Source: Peteryoungia aggregata LMG 23059
GTDB lineage: Bacteria > Pseudomonadota > Alphaproteobacteria > Rhizobiales > Rhizobiaceae
Direction of reading: 5' to 3'
Length of the DNA: 64,000 nt
NCBI RefSeq assembly: GCF_030814435.1
Contig: NZ_JAUSUW010000006.1
Coordinates: 1-64,000, forward strand
Shown: piece after piece, positions 47,162-55,879 of the stretch
Numbering within the stretch: the first letter of the stretch is position 1
Layout of the letters: every line of letters starts with the position of its first letter
The notes under the pieces: generated by a model
The model's database searches: none
What the model was told of the DNA's origin: nothing
The model's input: only the letters and a program-made list of their open reading frames with translations
Position numbers and translations under genes: made by a program

Positions 47162-48723
47162 GTGAAATCCCGCTCGGCCGGGCTCTAAGATATGGCTTCG
47201 CCGGTTTTGTCGGCGGCTCCATTGCGCCGGCAGCGGTCGTCCTGCCAGCCATTGCCCAATCCGGGCTTGCCGCCCTGTCCACAGAATTGCTCTTCGACTG
47301 GTCGTTCCTCGCTGCGACGGCCCTGCCGCTTGTCGGAGCGGGTGTCGGCTGGCGGATCGCCGCCTGGGAGGCGCTGCTGCAGGATCGAATCAGGCGCCTT
47401 GAAGGTGGGGCGTCGGATCTCGCAGTCGCGTCGCGCTTTGATCAGCTGACGGGCCTCGGGAATCGACAAGCGCTCGAAGAGACACTGCGCGTGCGCATGC
47501 GAAGCGCGGATACGTCCTCGGGCACCCTTCTCTTGATCGACCTCGACCGATTCAAATATGTCAATGATACCTTGGGGCATGCGGCAGGCGATGCCCTTCT
47601 GGTCGCCGTTGCAGATCGGCTGCGCCAATCGGCCGGGGACGGCGCCTTGCTGTTCCGACTGGGTGCTGATGAATTTGCGGCCATCCTTCCGCAGGCATCC
47701 CGGCGACCGGTGGCAGAGTTCGTCTGCCTTGAGATCGAGCATGCGCTTGCGCAGCCCTTTGAGCTAGAGCATGGACGGATCATGGCGGGTGTGAGCATCG
47801 GCGCGACGCTGATCGCTGCGCAGGACCGGGATGTGAAGGTGCTCCAGCAGCGAGCCGACCTCGCTCTCTACCGTGCCAAGGAGGCCTTTGGCCCGAGTCA
47901 TGCTTTCTATGACGAGGCTTTGGCACGACAGGTCAGGGACGGCCTTGAACTCGAGCGCGATCTGGCGCGCGGGTTGCTCGACGGAGAATTCTATCTCGAG
48001 TACCAGCCAATCGTCGGTGTTGAGAACGGCGAGGTTCGGTCGCTCGAAGCGCTGCTGCGCTGGAGCCACCCGAAACGGGGGCTCATTACGCCGGATATCT
48101 TCATTCCGCTCGCCGAAAAGACGGGAATCATCCAGGCGATCGGAAAATGGGTCGTGCAGCAGGCTTGTGCGTCGGCTGTGACATGGCCGGCACCGACTGG
48201 CGTCAGCGTCAATGTTTCTGGCGACCAGTTCAAGGATCCGAACTTCGTTACGCATATTCTTGATTGTCTTGCAGAGACCGGTCTCGCTCCTGAACGTCTC
48301 ACCATCGAGGTGACCGAGGCAGTCTTCTCCGTCGACATCGATCTCGTTTGCCGCAGTCTGGCGGAACTTCGGTCGAGCGGTGTCCGGATCGCGCTTGACG
48401 ATTTTGGCACCGGCTTCTCCTCCATCAACAATCTCAGGCTCTTTCCCCTCGACGAGTTGAAGATTGACCGATCCTTCGCGAGTCAGATGCTGGAGACGAG
48501 CCAGGGGGCAAAGCTGGTCGACCTGATGCATAAACTGTCCGAGACCTTTCAGATCCGCACGACGATCGAGGGGATCGAGACGAAGAACCAGCTCGACTTC
48601 ATCAAGCTCCTCGGCATCGGTGAAGCGCAAGGCTTCCTGTTTGCCAAGCCCTTCGCTGCGGGAGAGGTGATGGAGTACCTGCAGAAGCGGCTCGTGCAAC
48701 CGACAAGCCCTGCGCTGCCTTGA
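47152..48723 (+). CDS. Membrane GGDEF-EAL protein, probable c-di-GMP phosphodiesterase
   Basis: A 523-aa protein with two predicted N-terminal transmembrane segments (about 10-37 and 45-68), then GGDEF (about 95-250) and EAL (about 265-515) domains. The GGDEF signature is RLGADEFA (GADEF), so cyclase activity is doubtful. The EAL active site looks complete: EALLRW, NVSGDQF, EVTEAVF, LDDFGTG, LKIDRSF and TIEGIET. It would break down c-di-GMP and may be GTP-regulated. AGGGG lies about 10 bases before the ATG. A TTG at 47113 is an alternative start. Confidence 0.88.
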   Translation: MMLSEIPLGRALRYGFAGFVGGSIAPAAVVLPAIAQSGLAALSTELLFDWSFLAATALPLVGAGVGWRIAAWEALLQDRIRRLEGGASDLAVASRFDQLTGLGNRQALEETLRVRMRSADTSSGTLLLIDLDRFKYVNDTLGHAAGDALLVAVADRLRQSAGDGALLFRLGADEFAAILPQASRRPVAEFVCLEIEHALAQPFELEHGRIMAGVSIGATLIAAQDRDVKVLQQRADLALYRAKEAFGPSHAFYDEALARQVRDGLELERDLARGLLDGEFYLEYQPIVGVENGEVRSLEALLRWSHPKRGLITPDIFIPLAEKTGIIQAIGKWVVQQACASAVTWPAPTGVSVNVSGDQFKDPNFVTHILDCLAETGLAPERLTIEVTEAVFSVDIDLVCRSLAELRSSGVRIALDDFGTGFSSINNLRLFPLDELKIDRSFASQMLETSQGAKLVDLMHKLSETFQIRTTIEGIETKNQLDFIKLLGIGEAQGFLFAKPFAAGEVMEYLQKRLVQPTSPALP

Positions 48724-48812
48724 ACGGCGTTCGGGAAAGCCGCTTTCTTCTTTGTCGACCGTCCTTCCGTCATGCTTTCCTGCTTTTATGACGGAAGTTT
48801 GAGGAGATATGG

Positions 48813-50180
48813 ATGCCGGGTTGGGTGAAGTGGGTTTTGCGCGGTGCGATCGCCGTTGGCGGGCTTGGCGTGGTCGCCACCGGTTGGCTGGTCGCATTTC
48901 CGCCTGAGCTTTTGCGGGTGGGCACCGGCTATGGTGCGAAGATCATCTGTTCGAATGTCTTCATCGCCGGACGTGACGCCGACGAAGTCCTGCGCGACGA
49001 TGTGCAGGCGCCGGGCCACCCGCTGTTGCGACTGGTGAGCGTCGATGTTGATCTCGAAGGGAGACTTGTCCGTACCGCCATGCTCGGCGTCGTTGCACCC
49101 TCGCTCGCGCTGTACCGTCCCGGTCTCGGCTGCGCCAATGTGGACGCTACGGATGTCGACGCCGCGCGCCGACTGACCGCGCCTCCGGCAGAGGCCGTGG
49201 CGGTAGACGCGAACCTGCCATGGCCGGAAGGCGAGGGCGAGGCGGCAACCGATCCGAGGCTCGCAGCCGTGCTGGCCGATCCCGCACTGCTCGGACCGGG
49301 TTCCCGGGCGGTGGTGGTGATCAAGGATGGTCGGATCGTCGGAGAGCTTTACGGGCCGGGCTTCAACCGGAATACGCCCCTGCTTGGCTGGTCGATGACC
49401 AAGACCGTGACCGCAGCGCTGGTCGGCATGCTCAAGGGCGAGGGGCTCATCGACCCGGATGCGCGAGACCTGTTCGGCTCCTGGTCCGGCGATGGCCGCC
49501 GGGACATCCGGCTTGCCGATCTCCTGGCGATGCAGAGCGGCATTGCCTTCAACGAGAGTTATGGCGACGTCACCGACGTGACGCGGATGCTCTATCTGGA
49601 GCGCGACATGGCGGCCTATGCCGCCTCGCTTCCGGCGTCTGCGCCGCCGGCAACCCTTTTCAACTATTCCTCTGGCGAGACCGTGCTGATTTCCCGCTAT
49701 TGGATGTCACACTTCGAAGATCAGGCAGAAGCACGCGCCTTCCCGCGCAAGGCGCTTTTCGACGCCATCGGCATGCACAGTGCCGTGCTGGAGGCCGATC
49801 AGACCGGGACCTTCGTCGGCAGTTCCTACCTCTATGCCACGGCCCGCGACTGGGCACGCTTCGGCTTGCTGGTCGCAGAGAACGGTGTGTGGGCGGGACG
49901 CCAGCTCATCAATCCCAGTGTCGTCGCGCAGATGATGCGCCCGACCGATGTGTCAGACGGCCGCTACACGCACGGCCAGTCCTGGCAGAATGGTCCGGAG
50001 GACGACGACAGCGTTCATGGTCTGCCGGACGAGACGGTCTGGATGCTTGGCCATGATGGCCAGTCGATCGCAGTCATTGCTTCGGAGCGTTTGGTTGTCG
50101 TGCGCCTTGGCCTCACACCGCGCCGTCTGGATCACAAGCCGCAAAAGCTGGTGCAGGCCGTGCGGCATGCCCTGCGCTGA
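48813..50180 (+). CDS. Serine hydrolase, beta-lactamase (class C) fold
   Basis: A 455-aa membrane-anchored enzyme: N-terminal helix (WVLRGAIAVGGLGVVATGWL), then a beta-lactamase-family domain with SMTK (194-197, nucleophile and general base) and YSS (285-287). HDG in the C-terminal part corresponds to the KTG-like triad (LGHDGQSIAV). Class C-like folds include esterases, D-aminopeptidases and DD-peptidases; resistance to beta-lactams is not implied. GAGGAGA lies just upstream of ATG 48813. Confidence 0.88.
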   Translation: MPGWVKWVLRGAIAVGGLGVVATGWLVAFPPELLRVGTGYGAKIICSNVFIAGRDADEVLRDDVQAPGHPLLRLVSVDVDLEGRLVRTAMLGVVAPSLALYRPGLGCANVDATDVDAARRLTAPPAEAVAVDANLPWPEGEGEAATDPRLAAVLADPALLGPGSRAVVVIKDGRIVGELYGPGFNRNTPLLGWSMTKTVTAALVGMLKGEGLIDPDARDLFGSWSGDGRRDIRLADLLAMQSGIAFNESYGDVTDVTRMLYLERDMAAYAASLPASAPPATLFNYSSGETVLISRYWMSHFEDQAEARAFPRKALFDAIGMHSAVLEADQTGTFVGSSYLYATARDWARFGLLVAENGVWAGRQLINPSVVAQMMRPTDVSDGRYTHGQSWQNGPEDDDSVHGLPDETVWMLGHDGQSIAVIASERLVVVRLGLTPRRLDHKPQKLVQAVRHALR

Positions 50181-50195
50181 CGACCGCAGGGAGCG

Positions 50196-51167
50196 TCACT
50201 GCATCAGATGCAACAGCCCCTTGCGCTTGGCATCGTAATAATATCCTCGCGCGTAGAGGCGAACCGCCTGATCGTGATCGTTTTCTGCGACAAGCCAGGC
50301 GCCCTTGAGGTACTTCACTGCATACTTGATGTTGGTCTCCGCGTCGAACAGACCATCGGCCGGTCCGTTGTAACCCATGGCCCTTGCCGTGTTGTAGCGG
50401 ATCTGCATCAGGCCGTAATTGCCCTTGCTGTAGGCCTCGGGATTGTAGCGGCTCTCTCGGTGAACGACGCGATGCACCAGATCAACCGGGATCTCGTAGA
50501 GCTTGGAGTATTTCTCGATCAGCGCATTGAGGCGGGTCGGTCCGATTGTTTCCGGCTTCCGGTCGGATGCGAGCGTCTCCGGTTCGCCGGGTGGGGAGAT
50601 GTCGAAGGGGTCGCCGAAGCTGGTCAATGCCGTGGCGCGGAGCGGGGCGGCATAGGCGAGAATCACGGGTGCCTGTTCGCCGGCCGCGGCGTTGCCTGCC
50701 CCCGGCGCCAGAGCCGCGGATGGTGCGATACCCGGAGGTGCTACAATCGCCTGAGTCTGGGCAGTCGCGGCCGCCATTTCCTGGCCGACCGGCAAGGACG
50801 AATCGGGCGACGTCACCATGGCAAGCGCCTCCGTGGCAGCGGTCTGCTGTGTCGTCGGTGACAGTGCGGACGCTTTGAGCAACGGGATCGGCGCGGCGGT
50901 CTCGGTCCCAGGAATGATCTGGGGCGGTCCGGGATTGGCGGCTGCCAATTGCGCCGGGGACATCACCGAACTCACCGGGGCAGCCGTGCCGCTGGTCGCA
51001 GCTTCGGCAGCCGACGCGGCCAGCATTTCGGGCGACTTCGGATTTGCGACGGGCGCGGAGGCGAAATCAGCCTTCACGCTGTCATCGATCGCGGTGCATC
51101 CGCCCAATCCAGCCAACAATGAAGCAGCCATGCACAGAGCAATGCCGCGGTCGGTTCTGACGTTCAT
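50196..51167 (-). CDS. Lytic transglycosylase (SLT) lipoprotein
   Basis: A 323-aa lipoprotein: lipobox LGGC near residue 24 (ALCMAASLLAGLGGC). A long low-complexity Ala/Pro-rich linker (about 30-205) precedes the SLT domain with catalytic Glu in VVHRESRYNP and the GNYGLMQIRYNTARAMGY motif. It cuts the glycan backbone in the periplasm. The 3' end converges with the beta-lactamase-fold gene with only 15 bp between stops. The domain is homologous to the SLT at 55.3 kb. Confidence 0.92.
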   Translation of the reverse strand: MNVRTDRGIALCMAASLLAGLGGCTAIDDSVKADFASAPVANPKSPEMLAASAAEAATSGTAAPVSSVMSPAQLAAANPGPPQIIPGTETAAPIPLLKASALSPTTQQTAATEALAMVTSPDSSLPVGQEMAAATAQTQAIVAPPGIAPSAALAPGAGNAAAGEQAPVILAYAAPLRATALTSFGDPFDISPPGEPETLASDRKPETIGPTRLNALIEKYSKLYEIPVDLVHRVVHRESRYNPEAYSKGNYGLMQIRYNTARAMGYNGPADGLFDAETNIKYAVKYLKGAWLVAENDHDQAVRLYARGYYYDAKRKGLLHLMQ

Positions 51168-51299
51168 GCCACTATCCGTTACGAGATGCACGCGAACGGC
51201 CCCAGCAAATCACCGGATGGTTCGTTCTGATTTCTTAATCTATGCCCGAGATTGCGGCAAGCTTGCGGTCCAGTCGGCAATTCACCTGGCCTCGCTGGC

Positions 51300-51935
51300 T
51301 CAGGCCGCAATCTTGCGATAGCCGGCGGTGACTGCCTTTGCCGCGATCAGCACGGTTCCGCCCGACCGATTCACGGTTCGACGAACCGCATGCTTTTTCA
51401 GGGTTTTCCGTGCCTTCTCCGCCATCAGCGCATAGGGCAGGCACGTCATCGCCGCGACGAGCACGAAGATGCTGCCAAGGGCGATCGCCTGGGGGAGGAA
51501 CGGTAGCTCCGGCAGCAGGAATTGAGGCAGAAGTGCGGCGGTCAGCAGGTTGGTGCGCGGATCCCGGGCTTCGCTCTCGAAACTGTGCAGGATGACTCGC
51601 AGAGGCTTTTCCTCGCGCAAGTTATCGTTGTCTGCGATCGGTCCGGTGCCTACGGGAGCGCGCGAGAAACCGATGACCAAGAGGACGAGGAAGGCGAGGC
51701 CGATCCATTGCAGGACCGCGAAGGCCCAGCTCGACAGTGTCAACACCGCCCAGGAAGTCGCCAGTGTCACCGATGCCGTGAGCGCGGCGCCGAGCGCGAC
51801 GCCGGTCACTGTGGCGAAAGCGCTCTTGCGGCCATGCGCGAGAGCATAGGACAGCACCAGACGTTTCGACCGGCCAGGCACAAGAAGCATGGCCGTTGCA
51901 ACGACTGCGAACAGGATCCAGGTGGCATGGGGCAT
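51300..51935 (-). CDS. LysE-family exporter homologue
   Basis: A 211-aa inner-membrane protein with about six helices of the LysE/RhtB superfamily, exporters of amino acids and derivatives. The first segment and YALAHGRKSAFATVTGVALG match the family, but the usual PGP motif reads PGRSKRLVLS and a hydrophilic insert (about 100-130) interrupts the middle. ATG 51935 has GGAGGA about 9 bases upstream; a GTG at 51944 is directly after it and less likely. Substrate unknown. Confidence 0.75.
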   Translation of the reverse strand: MPHATWILFAVVATAMLLVPGRSKRLVLSYALAHGRKSAFATVTGVALGAALTASVTLATSWAVLTLSSWAFAVLQWIGLAFLVLLVIGFSRAPVGTGPIADNDNLREEKPLRVILHSFESEARDPRTNLLTAALLPQFLLPELPFLPQAIALGSIFVLVAAMTCLPYALMAEKARKTLKKHAVRRTVNRSGGTVLIAAKAVTAGYRKIAA

Positions 51936-51981
51936 AACACTCACTCCTCCTTCAAGAGGAAGCCAGCTTTCCGCCGCGAGG

Positions 51982-53196
51982 TCAATGGATCGGGCGGTAG
52001 TTCTGGCCGAGATAGTCCATCACTTCTTTGAACCACGGTGTTTCGAGATCGAAGGGCTTGCCGCCCTTGATGCGCGGGAACTCGATTGTGCGCAAGCGTC
52101 CGCCCTGATCCTCATCGTGGCCGGTCACGCCGGAGACCTTGTTCAGGCCACTTTCCACCGCGAGATCGACCATACTCTGGATCAGGCGCAGATCCTCGTA
52201 ATTGGCCGGAGCCGAGCGGGCGTAATAGCCAGACTTCTGAACCATGGAGCGATCCGCATCGAGAAGCTTGGCGAAGTGCTTCTGGAACCAGTTGCCGACA
52301 TTGATGGTGTCAAGCTTCACATGGCCGAAGGCGTCGCGCTTGACCTCTTCGCCGGCGGCTTCACGATCCGCAACGATCTCGTCCATGCAGGCGCCTTCCG
52401 AGACGAAAAGCGTGACGAAGCCGGTGCGGTCCATGATCTCCTTCAGACGCCTGGCTTCGCCCTCCATGTCGAAGTGGGTCTCCGGCAGGTAGAGGCCGTC
52501 AATATTCTTCAGCTCCTGGTTCATCATGAAGCCTTCGATATACTCATTGTGCCGGGTGCGCTGGATGTAGGCGCGCGCCGTGGCCGCCGTCAGCCAGCCG
52601 CAATGGCGGCCCATGACCTCGTGGATGACGAGGGTGCGCGGGGAAGCGCTCTGTTCGTTCGAAACGTGATCGAAGAAGCGGGCGCCGACCTCCGCTGCCG
52701 TCCAGGCGCCGAGCGTCTGCTTGATCGGGTAGACGTCGTTGTCCACGGTCTTTGGCAGGCCGACCACGGTGAGGTTGTAGCCGTTGGCGCCAAGATAGGC
52801 GGCGAGGTCAGCCGCAGTGGTGTTGGTGTCGTCACCGCCGATGGTGTGCAGGATGGTCACGCCGTCTGCCGCAAGGCGTTCAGCTGCGACCCGCAAGGGG
52901 TTCTCGCCTTCCTTGACGAGGCCGCGCTTGACGCAATCGGCGACATTCGTCAGCTTCACGCGGCTGTTGCCGATTGGCGAGCCGCCGTACCGGTGCAGGA
53001 CATGCGCCTTCTCACGCATCTCCTTCGTGATCTCGATCTTGTAGTCCATCAACAGGCCACGGAAGCCGGACTTGTAGGCGATGAGCTCGACATCAGGTGC
53101 GATGTCCGTATAGCGCTCGATCAATCCGCCGACGGCGGACGAGAGGCAGGGAGCGAGCCCCCCTGCGGTCAACATCGCGACTTTCTGCTTGGCCAT
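51982..53196 (-). CDS. pfp: Pyrophosphate-dependent phosphofructokinase
   Basis: A 404-aa PFK-A family enzyme converting fructose-6-phosphate and fructose-1,6-bisphosphate using pyrophosphate. The donor-specificity residues are of the PPi type: Asp123 in GGDDTN and Lys149 in PKTVDND, where ATP enzymes have Gly at both. MGRHCGWLTAATA and GYYARSAPAN complete the site. GAGGAGG lies five bases before ATG 53196. Rhizobia generally use Entner-Doudoroff, so this enzyme probably serves gluconeogenesis or PPi recycling. Confidence 0.95.
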   Translation of the reverse strand: MAKQKVAMLTAGGLAPCLSSAVGGLIERYTDIAPDVELIAYKSGFRGLLMDYKIEITKEMREKAHVLHRYGGSPIGNSRVKLTNVADCVKRGLVKEGENPLRVAAERLAADGVTILHTIGGDDTNTTAADLAAYLGANGYNLTVVGLPKTVDNDVYPIKQTLGAWTAAEVGARFFDHVSNEQSASPRTLVIHEVMGRHCGWLTAATARAYIQRTRHNEYIEGFMMNQELKNIDGLYLPETHFDMEGEARRLKEIMDRTGFVTLFVSEGACMDEIVADREAAGEEVKRDAFGHVKLDTINVGNWFQKHFAKLLDADRSMVQKSGYYARSAPANYEDLRLIQSMVDLAVESGLNKVSGVTGHDEDQGGRLRTIEFPRIKGGKPFDLETPWFKEVMDYLGQNYRPIH

Positions 53197-53514
53197 CGAT
53201 CCTCCTCGGGCTCCATCATTGCCCGTCTTGCTGACTGTTCAGGTGGCAAATGGATGCGACAGGCGGGGCGGGCTGTAAAGCCAAAAAATCAAGGAAAACG
53301 GGCGTTTCGCTGACTTCAGGGTGGCGATGTCGAATATAATCGATTCAATTGCAGCGGCACGGCGGGAGGGGAACTGTGGATAAGCAGTCGTGCCGGGGTG
53401 CCGGTCCCTGGAAGGTCGCATTCAGCGAAACCCATTCAAGATGAAGAAACTTTAATCCTTGCCCGAGGTCTCCGCTCCTTGCTTTTTCGAGGCATATTTG
53501 GTCAAGCTTCCGAC
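53197..53514. other. Intergenic region upstream of the DjlA-like gene
   Basis: No gene recognised. A TATAAT at 53335-53340 with a TGACTT 18 bp upstream could be the promoter of the co-chaperone gene. The region is otherwise featureless to my eye. Confidence 0.35.
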
Positions 53515-54252
53515 ATGATCTTCGATTTCGCCTGCGAACAAATATCGTCATTCTGGGACCGTTTGCTGGGCGCAATCGGAGAGGCGGCCGGCAATGTGAT
53601 CGGCAGCATCGTCGAGACCGTGCGCACGGTCTTCGAGGGCGACCCAGAAACGCGGCGTCGTGTATCCTTTTCGGTGGCGATCATTGCGCTTTCCGCCAAG
53701 ATGGCGAAGGCAGACGGAATAGTGTCGAATGCCGAGGTCGAAGCCTTTCGCAGGATATTCGAGTTTCCGCCGGAGGAAGCCCGCAATGTTGCGCGTCTCT
53801 ACAATCTCGCACGTCAGGACGTGGCCGGCTTCGAGACCTATGCCAGAAACCTCGCGGGCATGTGCCGGACCTGTGACGAGTTCTGCCCTGTCCTGGAAGA
53901 CATCATCGACGCGTTGTTCCACATCGCCAAGGCGGACGGTCTGGTGCACGAGAAGGAGCTGGCCTTTCTGGCCCGGATCGCCGAATTGTTTGGCATCTCG
54001 GATGAACGGTTCGCGTCGCTCACCGAGCGGCACATCCATCAGGATGGGGATCCCTATGGCGTTCTCGGCGTGAAGCCGTCCGACGATTTTGCAACCATTC
54101 GCAAGCGCTACCGCGCGCTCGCCGCCGAGAATCATCCGGACCGGCTGCATGCCCGGGGTGTGCCGACTGAGTTCCACGCAGTTGCCCACCATCGGATGGC
54201 GAGCTTCAACGCCGCTTACTCGGCGATCGAGAAAGCGCGCCGGGCAGCATGA
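53515..54252 (+). CDS. DjlA-like co-chaperone (TerB-like plus J domain)
   Basis: A 245-aa protein with a TerB/tellurite-resistance-like helical region (about 40-165: FSVAIIALSAKMAKADGIVS and IDALFHIAKADGLVHEKELA) and a C-terminal J domain (about 180-245) carrying the HPD motif in AENHPDRLHA. J proteins stimulate DnaK. Unlike E. coli DjlA there is no clear N-terminal membrane helix. The start is uncertain (ATG 53515 chosen; upstream frame open); there is no strong Shine-Dalgarno. The stop overlaps the amidase start by four bases. Confidence 0.78.
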   Translation: MIFDFACEQISSFWDRLLGAIGEAAGNVIGSIVETVRTVFEGDPETRRRVSFSVAIIALSAKMAKADGIVSNAEVEAFRRIFEFPPEEARNVARLYNLARQDVAGFETYARNLAGMCRTCDEFCPVLEDIIDALFHIAKADGLVHEKELAFLARIAELFGISDERFASLTERHIHQDGDPYGVLGVKPSDDFATIRKRYRALAAENHPDRLHARGVPTEFHAVAHHRMASFNAAYSAIEKARRAA

Positions 54253-55010
54253 CTTCGTTTGCAGCCGACTATGGGCGTGCGGAGGTCTGTCCGTCGCCCA
54301 ATCATGGTGAGCGTCTCGAGGTCGAGCGGCCGGATATTCTTCTCCTGCACTACACTGGCATGCCGTCAGCCGAAGGGGCGCAGGCCTGGCTCTGCAATCC
54401 TGAGAGCCAGGTATCCAGCCACTATATCGTCCATGAAGACGGACGTGTTGTGCAGATGGTCCCCGAATCGCGGCGGGCCTGGCATGCGGGCAAGAGCAAC
54501 TGGGCCGGAGAGGTGGACATCAATTCGCGTTCCATCGGCATAGAGATCGCCAATGCCGGACATCCGGCGGGCCTGCCCGACTACCCCGACAGACAGATCG
54601 AATCCGTCATCGAATTATGTCTCGAATGCGTCGAACGTCATGGGATAGCCCCTGATCGGGTGCTTGCGCACTCCGATGTGGCGCCCATACGTAAGGTGGA
54701 TCCGGGTGAAAATTTCCCCTGGGAGAAGCTCCATCGGGCAGGGGTGGGTCATTGGGTGGCGCCTGCTCCGATCGCAGGGGGACGGTTCTTCCAGCGGGGT
54801 GACCGGGGGCAGCCTGTCGAGGCCCTGCAGTCCATGCTGTCGCTCTATGGTTATGGGATTGAAATTTCTGGCGAATTCTGCGTCAGCACCGAGGCCGTGG
54901 TCGCTGCATTCCAGCGGCACTTCCGGCAAGCCAAGGTTGATGGTGTGGCCGATAGTTCGACCATAGAGACGCTGCATCGCCTGCTGGCTGCTCTGCCTCG
55001 TTTCACCTGA
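54249..55010 (+). CDS. N-acetylmuramoyl-L-alanine amidase (AmiD/AmpD-like)
   Basis: A 253-aa zinc amidase of the Amidase_2 family that removes peptides from muramic acid, releasing or recycling cell-wall peptides. ILLLHYTGMPSAEGAQAWL holds the first Zn His, SSHYIVHEDGRVVQMV the core, and AHSDVAPIRKVDPGENF the remaining His/Asp ligands. A C-terminal PG-binding-1 domain (about 183-250) is present. No signal peptide is seen, so it may be cytosolic (AmpD-like). It is coupled to the DjlA-like gene (ATGA overlap). Confidence 0.93.
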   Translation: MTSFAADYGRAEVCPSPNHGERLEVERPDILLLHYTGMPSAEGAQAWLCNPESQVSSHYIVHEDGRVVQMVPESRRAWHAGKSNWAGEVDINSRSIGIEIANAGHPAGLPDYPDRQIESVIELCLECVERHGIAPDRVLAHSDVAPIRKVDPGENFPWEKLHRAGVGHWVAPAPIAGGRFFQRGDRGQPVEALQSMLSLYGYGIEISGEFCVSTEAVVAAFQRHFRQAKVDGVADSSTIETLHRLLAALPRFT

Positions 55011-55269
55011 AAAATGCCTGCCGCTGCCGCCTTCCTGACCGGGGAAATCAACCCGCCGCGCTGCTATTTGTTGCAGTGCCACAGGAATTCCTCATTGGGT
55101 CGCTCTAAAGGACGGGCTGAACGGCGCCGGTGGTTCGCAGAAGAACCCGGCGCAAACATCAACTTCAGAGAACCGAAACGGGCGGCCCGGTGAGGGCTCG
55201 CGACGCAAGCTTGCGTCCGCTTTGACGCGTGCCGGATTTCGGTTGCTCGATTGGAGACTGAACCTTCCC

Positions 55270-55794
55270 ATGACACGACGACTTGTTGCTGCTGCGGCAT
55301 GCCTCGCTCTTCTTTTGTCTCACGCCCAGTCAGCGCTCGCCGGCAGCGAGGAGCGCCGCTTCAAGAAGCCGCTGAAGACGATCACCCGGGATGCCGGCTA
55401 CCCCGCTGCCCCCGCCTTCTCGAAGAGCCCCTACGGCGCCATCATCTCGAAATATGCCAAGGCCTATGGCGTTCCCGTCGATCTTGCTCATGCCGTGGTC
55501 CGGATCGAAAGCAACTTCAATCCGAAGGCGCGCGGCAGTGCCGGGGAGGTGGGGCTGATGCAGATCAAGCCGGCTACCGCTCGGGCCATGGGCTATCGGG
55601 GGAAAACCAAGGGGCTCTACGATCCCGAAACCAACATCCGCTATGGCATGAAGTATCTCTCGATGGCCCATGAACTGGGTGGTGGCGAAACCTGTGGCAC
55701 GATCCTGCGCTACAATGCCGGCCATGGCGCCAAGCGCATGAACCCGATCTCGAAGCGCTATTGCGGCAAGGTCATCGCGCTGATCGGCGATTGA
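55270..55794 (+). CDS. Small exported lytic transglycosylase
   Basis: A 174-aa enzyme with a signal peptide (RRLVAAAACLALLLSHAQSALA) directly followed by an SLT domain. Catalytic Glu is in VVRIESNFNPKARG; GLMQIKPATARAMGYRGK and ILRYNAGHG follow. It lacks an accessory domain, unlike the lipoprotein homologue at 50.2 kb. The 259-bp region upstream (55011-55269) shows no other gene. ATG 55270 gives the best signal peptide. Confidence 0.9.
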   Translation: MTRRLVAAAACLALLLSHAQSALAGSEERRFKKPLKTITRDAGYPAAPAFSKSPYGAIISKYAKAYGVPVDLAHAVVRIESNFNPKARGSAGEVGLMQIKPATARAMGYRGKTKGLYDPETNIRYGMKYLSMAHELGGGETCGTILRYNAGHGAKRMNPISKRYCGKVIALIGD

Positions 55795-55879
55795 CAAAGA
55801 CCCATGCCCGATCCTGCAAACCGACTGGACAGCGTGTCTTGCCATGGTATCACCGGACGCAACGCAAGGGTGATGATGC

